A stretch of 51,429 nt of DNA. It comes from a bacterium (GTDB taxonomy: Bacteria > Vulcanimicrobiota > Vulcanimicrobiia > Eremiobacterales > Eremiobacteraceae). Within the stretch, counting starts at the first letter, position 1, and each line of letters starts with the position of its first letter. The notes under the pieces are model-generated. The model did no database searches. It saw only the letters and a list, made by a program, of their open reading frames with translations, and was not told the origin of the DNA. The stretch lies in contig CADDZI010000012.1 in assembly GCA_902812405.1 (NCBI GenBank), positions 1 through 51,429 of the forward strand. Direction: 5' to 3'. This document shows, one piece after another, positions 26,853 to 33,924 of the stretch. The position numbers were made by a program, and so were the translations under genes.

Positions 26853-28045
26853 ACTAGGCGACCTGCCAGACGGACGATGACCTCTTCCAGAGCCTGGTCC
26901 GGCAGGCGTTTGCCCGTGATCGCATCCTCCAACGCCCGCATCGTCAGACGCACTGCCTCGCGCGCGCGTGCCGGCGAGCGCCGTCGCGCCACATCGATTA
27001 ATTTGAACGCACGGAAGGGCGACTGCCCTGTTGCAGCCGCCCAAGCTTGCGGTGAGGCTCCATGGGAAAGCTCCCAGGCAATTTGAGCATCGCCTGCCAG
27101 CCAGATGAGGGGCCCAATCGCTTCCTCACTCCTACGCGTCATATCCCGCGCGAGGCGCAAGGCGGTGCCAACGTCGCCGCGCGCGACCGCGTTGCCCAGA
27201 TCCCACAATTTTGGGTCGCCCGGCGGCTGCACGTAGTCCTCGACGTGGTCTTTCGTTATTTTCTTGGTGACCAGCGACAGGCGTTCGACTGCGTTGCGAA
27301 TCTCGTCGGCACTCTCCAGCGCCGCCAAGTAGTGCCTGGCCGCAGCCTCGACCGCCACGCCACAGCGCTTGGCCAGCCGCTCCACGTAGGCCTCGCGTTG
27401 CCGTTCGTCAAGGTCGGTGTCAATCACCCATGCGTGCGGATGACCCTCGGTGAAACCAAGCGAGGTCACCTTATCCTTGGGAGCCCTGCCGCGCTGAGGC
27501 TTCGGAATCCCAGCGTCGTCGATCACGAGCACTGCGTGCTCCACATCTTTTGGAATGGCATCCCGCAGCGCAATCCGATCTTCGTTGCGCAATTCGATGA
27601 CGTCGCGCAGGATGACCATCCGGCGAGCCGCCAAAAACGGCAGCGTTGCGAGTTTTTCCCCGAGGCTTGCAAAGCCGTCCAGGGCCGGCGCGCTGACAAC
27701 GTCCAGATTGAGCGGTCGCAGCGACTCGTCGGGCAGCACCTGCTCGACCAGCTTCTGTCTGGCCTCGGCTGCAAGGCCCGACTCCTTGCCGCTGATGACA
27801 ACCAGGGGCGGCGGCTCCAGGACGGCACTCTCCGTGAAGGCGAGATACCCGATGCGTTCTACCGCCCGACCGGGGCGCCGGGAACGCTGGGCCGCGGAGG
27901 CATCCACGGCCGCTTCACCCTGCGCGGCAGCCGGCGAAGCGCCGCTCGCCGGCTCCGTACGGAAAACTTTGCCGGCCCGAGCCGCCTTCGGGGGAGACGT
28001 CTCGCCGGAACCCGCGGCTGTCCGAGACGGCCGTCTACCCGTCAC
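26849..28045 (-). CDS. holA: DNA polymerase III delta subunit
   Basis: A 398-residue clamp-loader subunit that opens the beta sliding clamp. From about residue 78 it follows the HolA pattern: PPLVVISGKESGLAAE, then the AAA+-like N-domain with LPFLAARRMVILRDVIEL, then a C-terminal helical collar with GTALRLARDMTRRSEEAIGP and DAQIAWE. The first 60 residues are low-complexity Ala/Pro/Arg and may not be translated. I kept the GTG at 28045 because it overlaps the mtnA stop (GTGA). The typical length of about 340 would suit an internal start. The stop codon lies inside a repeat element. Confidence 0.85.
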   Translation of the reverse strand: MTGRRPSRTAAGSGETSPPKAARAGKVFRTEPASGASPAAAQGEAAVDASAAQRSRRPGRAVERIGYLAFTESAVLEPPPLVVISGKESGLAAEARQKLVEQVLPDESLRPLNLDVVSAPALDGFASLGEKLATLPFLAARRMVILRDVIELRNEDRIALRDAIPKDVEHAVLVIDDAGIPKPQRGRAPKDKVTSLGFTEGHPHAWVIDTDLDERQREAYVERLAKRCGVAVEAAARHYLAALESADEIRNAVERLSLVTKKITKDHVEDYVQPPGDPKLWDLGNAVARGDVGTALRLARDMTRRSEEAIGPLIWLAGDAQIAWELSHGASPQAWAAATGQSPFRAFKLIDVARRRSPARAREAVRLTMRALEDAITGKRLPDQALEEVIVRLAGRLV

Positions 28046-29190
28046 GACCTGTCCCCCGTCCTGCTGGCTGCGTGGAGCGCCGTGATGGCGTCCTCGAACT
28101 GCCCTCGGAGAACGCCCCGCTCGGTAACGATTGCGGTGACGTACTCGGCGGGGGTCACATCGAATGCGGGGTTAGCGACTGGTGCCGACGACGGAAACGG
28201 CTGCGCTCCGGCAAAGCGACGAACTTCCTCCGGATCGCGTTCCTCGATGACGATGTCCTCGCCGCGGGCGATTGCGGGATCGAGCGTTGAAACCGGCGCC
28301 GCCACGACGAAGGGGATACCGTGTGCGTGGGCTGCCAGCGCCAACCCATAGGTGCCGATCTTGTTGGCGGTATCCCCGTTGCGCGCGATGCGGTCGGCAC
28401 CGACGATAACCGCATCCACCTCTCCACGCCGCATGAAGTGAGCGGCCATTGCATCCGCAATCAGCACGTGCGGGATACCGTCGCGCTGCAACTCCCAGAC
28501 CGTCAACCGGGCACCTTGCAAGAGGGGGCGGGTTTCATCGACAAAAACCCGCTCCACAAGCCCCTCCCGCCAGGCCGATCGTATGACGCCCAGCGCCGTT
28601 CCGTACCCGCCGGTCGCCAAGTCACCGGTATTGCAGTGCGTCAGGATACTCAGGCGGCGGCCGCCCGCCCTCTGGGAAGCACCACCGTTTTCAGCGGCCC
28701 GGCCACGAGGCCTGAGTCTCGAGAGGACTTCTTTTTTCAGCAACGCGGCACCGTGGTCGCCGATGGCCCGGCACGCAGCAACATCCTCCTCGTGGATGGC
28801 GACCGCTTCCCGCTCGAGTTGGGCGGCCGTGTCCTTGGGCGCCGTACCTTGCCCGAGCAGCTGCCGGGCGCGCTCCAGAAGCCTCGAGACCGACCAGGAA
28901 AGATTGACCGCCGTGGGTCGTGCAGCCGTCAAGTCCGCGGCCGCAGTTTCAAGGTGGCGCATGAACGAGTCGGCTGACGGCTCTCGCGCGGCGACACGGC
29001 GAGCCTCCAGCGCGAGGCCGTACGCCGCAACAATACCGATGGCCGGCGCCCCGCGAACCCGCATGTCGCGGATGGCCGCACGCACGGCAGCCGCAGTATC
29101 GAGGTCAAGGTAGACAACCTCGCCCGGCAGCCGGGTTTGGTCCAACAAACGCAGGATCCCATGCGCGTACTGTATGTGCCCGGCCTTCAT
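28042..29190 (-). CDS. mtnA: Methylthioribose-1-phosphate isomerase
   Basis: A 382-residue enzyme of methionine salvage that converts MTR-1-P to methylthioribulose-1-P. It has VRGAPAIGIVAAYG, the catalytic Cys in LTHCNTGDLATGGYGTALG and the catalytic Asp in VGADRIARNGDTANKIGTY. The related ribose-1,5-bisphosphate isomerases share these motifs, but length and N-terminus fit MtnA. ATG 29190 overlaps the ribH stop (ATGA). The open frame extends upstream through ribH and is not used. No other salvage genes are nearby. Confidence 0.93.
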   Translation of the reverse strand: MKAGHIQYAHGILRLLDQTRLPGEVVYLDLDTAAAVRAAIRDMRVRGAPAIGIVAAYGLALEARRVAAREPSADSFMRHLETAAADLTAARPTAVNLSWSVSRLLERARQLLGQGTAPKDTAAQLEREAVAIHEEDVAACRAIGDHGAALLKKEVLSRLRPRGRAAENGGASQRAGGRRLSILTHCNTGDLATGGYGTALGVIRSAWREGLVERVFVDETRPLLQGARLTVWELQRDGIPHVLIADAMAAHFMRRGEVDAVIVGADRIARNGDTANKIGTYGLALAAHAHGIPFVVAAPVSTLDPAIARGEDIVIEERDPEEVRRFAGAQPFPSSAPVANPAFDVTPAEYVTAIVTERGVLRGQFEDAITALHAASRTGDRS

Positions 29191-29672
29191 CGCTTTGTCC
29201 CCACCTGTCGGCGCAGGTGCGCCATGTGAACGGCGCTCATTGCAGCCTCGTACCCTTTGTTCCCTTGCGCCCCGGCTCGCGGCCCGTCCCCGGCATGCTG
29301 CGGCCCGGCGGCGGCGACATCCTGGGCGCGCGCCAGAGCCTGCGCCAGCGTATCCGTCGTCAAAACTCCGAAGATGACCGGTACGCCGGTGGACAGAGAC
29401 ACCCAGGCAATGCCTCGGGCCGCTTGTGATGCCACGTGCTCGAAGTGCGACGTTTCGCCCCGGATGACGCATCCCAGACAGACGATGCCGTCGTAGCGCC
29501 TCGTTCGGGCAAGCCACAGCGCTGCCAGCGGCAGTTCGAAGGACCCGGGCACCTCGACGATTCTGACCTGCCGCGCCGGCACCCCGGCGTCAGCGAACCC
29601 CCGGCGCGCGCCCTCCAGCAAGCGGGCGGTCGCGTCGGCGTTGAAGAGCGAGCGGACAATGGCGAAGCGCAC
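29187..29672 (-). CDS. ribH: 6,7-dimethyl-8-ribityllumazine synthase
   Basis: A 161-residue enzyme that condenses the DHBP-derived four-carbon unit with the pyrimidine to give lumazine. It has VRSLFNADATARLLEGA, VPGSFELPLAA, CLGCVIRGETSHFEHV, VPVIFGVLTTDT and a C-terminal GNKGYEAAMSAV. The start is GTG at 29672, immediately abutting the ribBA stop codon (TAA GTG). It overlaps mtnA downstream. Confidence 0.96.
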   Translation of the reverse strand: MRFAIVRSLFNADATARLLEGARRGFADAGVPARQVRIVEVPGSFELPLAALWLARTRRYDGIVCLGCVIRGETSHFEHVASQAARGIAWVSLSTGVPVIFGVLTTDTLAQALARAQDVAAAGPQHAGDGPRAGAQGNKGYEAAMSAVHMAHLRRQVGTKR

Positions 29673-30923
29673 TTACGCGCCCGTGGACGTGACGGGATTC
29701 TCGCGCGCTGCGCCGTCCGGGTGATCCATGAGATGTCCGAGTTTGTCGCGCTTTGTCTGCAAGTAGGGCGCGTTGAACTCGTCGCTGGCGATCACGAGGG
29801 GCACGCGACCGCTCATCCGCAGGCCGTATCCCTCCAGGCCGACGATCTTGCGCGGGTTATTGGTAATGAGTTTCATCTCGCGCACGCCCAGGTCGTGGAG
29901 GATCTGCGACCCAATGCCGTAGTCGCGCTTGTCGACCGGTAGCCCCAGGCGTTCGTTGGCCTCGGCCGTGTCGGCTCCCTTATCCTGCAGTTCGTAGGCG
30001 CGCAATTTGTTGGCCAGGCCGATCCCGCGGCCTTCCTGGTGCAGGTAGAGGAAGACGCCGCGGCCCGCACGCGCGATGATCTGCAGCGCACCGTCACGCT
30101 GCGCGGCACAGTCGCAGCGCAGGCTGCCGAGCGCATCCCCCGTCAGGCACTCCGAGTGGACGCGTACCAAGATGTCCCTGCCGTCACCGACCTCGCCCAT
30201 GACGAGGGCGACGTGGCACGCGCCGTCCACGCTCGATTCATACCCGTAGCCGGTGAACGTTCCGAACTTCGTCGGCAGCGCGAAGGTGGCGATGCGGTGG
30301 ACGAGCTTCTCGGTGCGCATGCGGTAGGCAATGAGGTCCTTAACCGTGATCAGCTTGAGGCTGTGGCGGGCGGCAAACTCCTCCAACCCGGCACGCCGCA
30401 TCATCGTACCGTCCTCCGCGAGAATCTCACAGATGATGCCGGCCGGATAGAGGCCGGCCAGCCGCGCTAGGTCCACCGCCGCCTCGGTCTGACCCGCCCG
30501 CACGAGCACGCCGCCGTCGCGGGCACGCAGCGGAAATGTGTGACCCGGGCACACGAAGTCGCTGGGTTTGGCGTTGGGATCCAAGAGCGCCTTAATCGTT
30601 GCTGCGCGATCCTGCGCCGAGATGCCGGTCGTTGTGCGTCCCTTGGCCTCGATGGAGACCGTGAACGCCGTCTCGAAGTGCGACGTATTCTCCCGGACCA
30701 TCATCGGGATGTGGAGTTCCTCCAGGCGGCGTCCGATGATGGGCACGCAGATGAGGCCGCGCCCGTACTTGGTCATGAAGTTGATCGCTTCGGGCGTCAC
30801 CATCTGGGCCGCCATGGTCAGATCGCCTTCGTTCTCGCGGTCCTCGTCGTCCATGACGATAACCATCTTGCCCGCGCGAATGTCGGCGATGGCTTCCTCA
30901 ATCGTTGCTAGCGGCATGCTCAC
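29673..30923 (-). CDS. ribBA: Bifunctional DHBP synthase / GTP cyclohydrolase II
   Basis: A 416-residue fusion that makes both riboflavin precursors. Residues 1-205 are DHBP synthase, with the DDEDRENEGDL acidic loop and YGRGLICVP, HTFPLRARDGGVL and HTEAAVDL-type (QTEAAVDLARLAG) segments. Residues 206-400 are GTP cyclohydrolase II, with the zinc cysteines in SECLTGDALGSLRCDC and then HQEGRGIGLANKLRAYELQ. GTG 30923 overlaps the ribE stop (GTGA); ATG 30917 with GAGGTGA upstream is an equally likely start. Confidence 0.96.
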   Translation of the reverse strand: MSMPLATIEEAIADIRAGKMVIVMDDEDRENEGDLTMAAQMVTPEAINFMTKYGRGLICVPIIGRRLEELHIPMMVRENTSHFETAFTVSIEAKGRTTTGISAQDRAATIKALLDPNAKPSDFVCPGHTFPLRARDGGVLVRAGQTEAAVDLARLAGLYPAGIICEILAEDGTMMRRAGLEEFAARHSLKLITVKDLIAYRMRTEKLVHRIATFALPTKFGTFTGYGYESSVDGACHVALVMGEVGDGRDILVRVHSECLTGDALGSLRCDCAAQRDGALQIIARAGRGVFLYLHQEGRGIGLANKLRAYELQDKGADTAEANERLGLPVDKRDYGIGSQILHDLGVREMKLITNNPRKIVGLEGYGLRMSGRVPLVIASDEFNAPYLQTKRDKLGHLMDHPDGAARENPVTSTGA

Positions 30924-31564
30924 CTCGCGACCCCCGCATCCGCTTGCGCCGGCGGTGCCTGCCCGTGCTCCAGACAGGCCGCGACGTAACGGGCAACCGG
31001 GTCGGCTTCTATATTCAATGCCTGCCCGGGTACTTTCCGCCCCAAAGTTGTGCGTTTTAACGTCTCGGGGATAAGCACGACGGCAAAGGAGCCCTCGCGC
31101 ACGGCAGCTACGGTCAGGCTGACGCCGTCCAAGCAGACGTAACCCTTTTCGGCGATGAGCGGCGCGAGGTGTGTTGGGGTAGCGCAGACAAGCCGCATGC
31201 CTTGCCCTTCAGGCTGCAGGCTCACAACCGTGGCTGTCGCATCGACGTGGCCGTATACGAGATGGCCGCCCAGCTGATCTCCCAGACGCAGGCTGGGTTC
31301 CAGGTTGACCTCGTCTCCGTGGCGCAGGGTCCCAAGATTGGAGCGAGCCAGGGTTTCAGGCACGAGGTCAAAGCTTAAGCCGGACCGCCCCACCTTCTTC
31401 ACCGTCAGGCATACGCCGTTGATAGCCACGCTGTCGCCTTCGCGCGTGCGGTTCAACCCCTTGGGGCGGGCCAGCGTGAGTTCCATACCCTGGAGGCCCG
31501 GCCCGCGCTTTTCCGTCGCTATGCGAAGCACTTTTGCCCGATGCCGGATCAACCCGGTGAACAT
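30920..31564 (-). CDS. ribE: Riboflavin synthase alpha subunit
   Basis: A 214-residue enzyme that dismutates lumazine to riboflavin. It begins MFTGLIRH, the hallmark N-terminus, and contains two lumazine-binding repeats: NGVCLTVKKVG with DLVPETLARSNLG, and LDGVSLTVAAV with VLIPETLKRTTLG. The GHVD motif (LVYGHVDATATV) lies between them. Length is normal. The 122-bp gap between it and ribD shows no riboswitch that I can recognise. Confidence 0.96.
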   Translation of the reverse strand: MFTGLIRHRAKVLRIATEKRGPGLQGMELTLARPKGLNRTREGDSVAINGVCLTVKKVGRSGLSFDLVPETLARSNLGTLRHGDEVNLEPSLRLGDQLGGHLVYGHVDATATVVSLQPEGQGMRLVCATPTHLAPLIAEKGYVCLDGVSLTVAAVREGSFAVVLIPETLKRTTLGRKVPGQALNIEADPVARYVAACLEHGQAPPAQADAGVAR

Positions 31565-31687
31565 TCTTGGCGTGTCCTGTCCTTTCGTGCAGCGCGCCGC
31601 CTGCTAAGGTTCCAGATCCCCCTACCTTTGTCAGCGTCAGTGAAGATGTGCCTTTGCACTGTCCTTTGCATGACGCGTCTAGGATGC

Positions 31688-32818
31688 CTACTCCGAGTCG
31701 CGGGCCGGCGTGTCGAGGCTGCCTTCGGACACCGCATGCGGGCGGCCGGTAATGACCAGGTCCTCGCCCAGACGCGCGACTTTGTCCCACGCCAGTCCGA
31801 TGTCCACCGGACCTGGTGCCAAGACCCGAACCGCATCGGCGTCCGGGATGAAGAGTGGTGCGACGATCAGATGTATTGTACAGACCAGGCCCGCTTCCAG
31901 CATGGCGGCAGCCAGCGTTGGTCCTCCCTCGCAGAGCACGGAGAGGATGTTCATGCTCCCCAATTTTGTCAGCAGGTCCACCAAGTCGACTCTGCCTTGC
32001 GGCGTTGCCCGACACGACAGCACCTGCACCGATCGGGAGGTCAAAGCACTGGCAACCTCGGCCGGCATCTGCTCCGTCGTCGCGACGATCGTCTGCGCAC
32101 GCTTCTGGTCTTTGAACACCTGAGCGCGGAGGTCCACGGCACAGCGCGCGTCAACGACGATACGCCGGTAGGAAACAGCCCGCCGGCGGTAGGGACGCAC
32201 GGTGAGGCGCGGATCGTCGGTGCGCACGGTACCCGACCCGACCATGACCGCGTCGTGTTCGTAGCGCAGACTGCGCACAAAGCGCATCGCCCTGGGGCCA
32301 CTCAGCTGCCGCCTTTCACCAGGGCGGACGGCTACCGCTCCGTCGAGGCTTTGCGCCATCTTGAGCGTCACGTACGGCCTGCCGGTCGTGCGGTGATGTA
32401 TGTACATGCGATTGAGGTGCTGCGCGCGGTCCGCTTCCATTCCCGTGACCACCTCCATACCGTGCTCCCGTAGGTAGGCGAGACCGCGGCCGCGCACGCG
32501 AGGGTCGGGATCTTCCATGGCGCAGACGACGCGCTTGATGCCTGCCTTGGCGATGACGGGCGCACAGGGCGGCGTTTGGCCCTGATGGACGCAGGGCTCA
32601 AGCGTCAGGTACAGAGTTGCTCCTCGCGCGCGATCGCCCGCTTCGCGAAGTGCCACGACCTCCGCATGATCGGAACCCGCGCGTTCGTGGTAGCCGCGTC
32701 CGACAACAGCACCTGAGGCGTCAACCACGAGCGCGCCGACCATCGGGTTGGGGCTCGTGTTGCCGACCCCCATCCCAGCCAGTTTGAGGGCCTGTCGCAT
32801 GAAGTGGCGGTCGTCCAT
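31688..32818 (-). CDS. ribD: Bifunctional pyrimidine deaminase/reductase of riboflavin synthesis
   Basis: A 376-residue fusion. The N-terminal cytidine-deaminase-like domain has the zinc site in DHAEVVALREAGD and TLEPCVHQGQTPPCAPVI. The C-terminal dihydrofolate-reductase-like domain has RPYVTLKMAQSLDGAVA, SGPRAMRFVRSLR, DAVMVGSGTVRTDDPRLTVR and CEGGPTLAAAMLE. Length is normal. ATG 32818 has an AAAGGAA Shine-Dalgarno. It heads the ribD-ribE-ribBA-ribH order seen in Bacillus and is divergent from comF. Confidence 0.96.
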   Translation of the reverse strand: MDDRHFMRQALKLAGMGVGNTSPNPMVGALVVDASGAVVGRGYHERAGSDHAEVVALREAGDRARGATLYLTLEPCVHQGQTPPCAPVIAKAGIKRVVCAMEDPDPRVRGRGLAYLREHGMEVVTGMEADRAQHLNRMYIHHRTTGRPYVTLKMAQSLDGAVAVRPGERRQLSGPRAMRFVRSLRYEHDAVMVGSGTVRTDDPRLTVRPYRRRAVSYRRIVVDARCAVDLRAQVFKDQKRAQTIVATTEQMPAEVASALTSRSVQVLSCRATPQGRVDLVDLLTKLGSMNILSVLCEGGPTLAAAMLEAGLVCTIHLIVAPLFIPDADAVRVLAPGPVDIGLAWDKVARLGEDLVITGRPHAVSEGSLDTPARDSE

Positions 32819-32924
32819 TATTCCTTTGCTCGCTTGCGTGCGGTCTGGCTGGCGGTGCCAGGCGGCCTCCGGCGTATGACTCTGCGGGAGCCGGTCCTTG
32901 ACTTCTCACCGGTCGCCGTGATGG

Positions 32925-33695
32925 GTGGACGCGACGATGTCGATCGTGGATTCGGGAAGCCCACCCTTGGGCGGTGCGTCACCCAGCCAGCCGTTGGCCG
33001 GAGAAAGCCTTGATCCGGCACGGTCGCGTTGCCGTCTGGCACTCACCCGGGCATGGGCTGTCATCTTCGAGGTCCTGGTACCGATTCGCTGCGCGCTGTG
33101 CGGCGCTCACGGCAGACATCCCGTATGTGCCCCCTGTGCCCGCGCTATGGAGGCTCTCCCCTTGATAAGCCGGACGATGCGCGCTGCCGTCCCGTCCGGG
33201 GCATGCACACTCTATGCCCTCGGCGCGTATGATGGCGCCTTACGGGCTGGGATACTGAACCTCAAGTTTCGCAATTGCGAGGCGGCAGCCAGGACCCTGG
33301 GGCGCCTGCTGGGCCGTAAACTGCCCCCCGTGCCGTGGGTCGTCGTTCCCGTGCCTTTGCATGCCTGCCGGCTGCGCGAGCGGGGGTACAATCAGGCCGA
33401 GGCGATTGCCGAGGGAATTGTTGAGGGCTGCACGGCATCAGGAAGCCATCTTCGGCATGCGCTGGTGCGGGTGCTGTCCACCGACGCGCAAAGTTCGCTT
33501 CCCCTGCGCCGGCGCCAGGCGAACGTTCGCGGCGCGTTTGCGGTCCGCGGCGACGTGCGCCTGAATCCTGCGAGGCCCGTTTTGCTCGTCGATGACGTGG
33601 TGACGACGGGAAGTACGATCGCGGCGTGCAGCCGGGTGCTGCGTGCCGCCGGCACGACAACCGTCACCGCGGCAGCTCTTGCAATCCGGCTCTGA
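32925..33695 (+). CDS. comF: ComF family phosphoribosyltransferase-like protein
   Basis: A 256-residue protein. A zinc-finger-like CALCGAHGRHPVCAPC lies at about residues 56-71, followed by the ComF core PVPLHACRLRERGYNQAEAIAEG, then RRRQANVRGAF and the PRPP-loop motif PVLLVDDVVTTGSTIAAC. In transformable bacteria ComF acts in DNA uptake; many genomes carry it without other competence genes. The start is GTG 32925 or ATG 32937. The first 40 residues are not conserved. It is divergent from ribD. Confidence 0.88.
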   Translation: MDATMSIVDSGSPPLGGASPSQPLAGESLDPARSRCRLALTRAWAVIFEVLVPIRCALCGAHGRHPVCAPCARAMEALPLISRTMRAAVPSGACTLYALGAYDGALRAGILNLKFRNCEAAARTLGRLLGRKLPPVPWVVVPVPLHACRLRERGYNQAEAIAEGIVEGCTASGSHLRHALVRVLSTDAQSSLPLRRRQANVRGAFAVRGDVRLNPARPVLLVDDVVTTGSTIAACSRVLRAAGTTTVTAAALAIRL

Positions 33696-33731
33696 CACGA
33701 AAATTTCTTTGCTTAGGATCGCGATAGCAAG

Positions 33732-33747
33732 AGCCCTAGGTAGGGCT
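33732..33747 (+). terminator. Hairpin downstream of comF
   Basis: AGCCC, a TAGGTA loop, then GGGCT (stem 5 bp, arms extendable as AGCCCTA/TAGGGCT), 37 bp after the comF stop and followed by TTTA. A weaker dyad, TTGCT and AGCAA, lies just before it. It could end comF transcription or belong to the leader of the TonB receptor gene. Confidence 0.35.
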
Positions 33748-33882
33748 TTAGGTCTTCGTGCCGACTTGGTGTCAGGCGCGCAGGGAATCTGAAAATCTGA
33801 AAGATCTAGCGATCGAACTTCCTCGACTCCAGCAGGGGGGCGAACGGTTGCCTTGGAAATTTCGGCAATGAGGGCGCGAGTC

Positions 33883-33896
33883 TCCGAATATTCGGA
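33883..33896. promoter_or_regulatory. Perfect 14-bp palindrome upstream of the TonB receptor
   Basis: TCCGAATATTCGGA is a perfect dyad centred 35 bp upstream of the receptor start codon ATG 33925. It is AT-rich in the centre within a GC-rich region and has the size of a repressor half-site pair. The regulator is unknown. The rest of the 229-bp gap between comF and the receptor holds only the hairpins noted separately. Confidence 0.4.
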
Positions 33897-33924
33897 CGAG
33901 TCTGGGAGCTTATGGGAGGCAACC

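Noticed and set aside
32819-32924. FMN riboswitch upstream of ribD
   Set aside because: None of the conserved FMN-element blocks (such as AGGGGCAGGG) is found here or in the ribD-ribE gap.
33853-33924. Upstream start for the large TonB receptor at 33853
   Set aside because: The extra 24 residues precede a good Shine-Dalgarno and a complete signal peptide at 33925, and they overlap the palindromic site.
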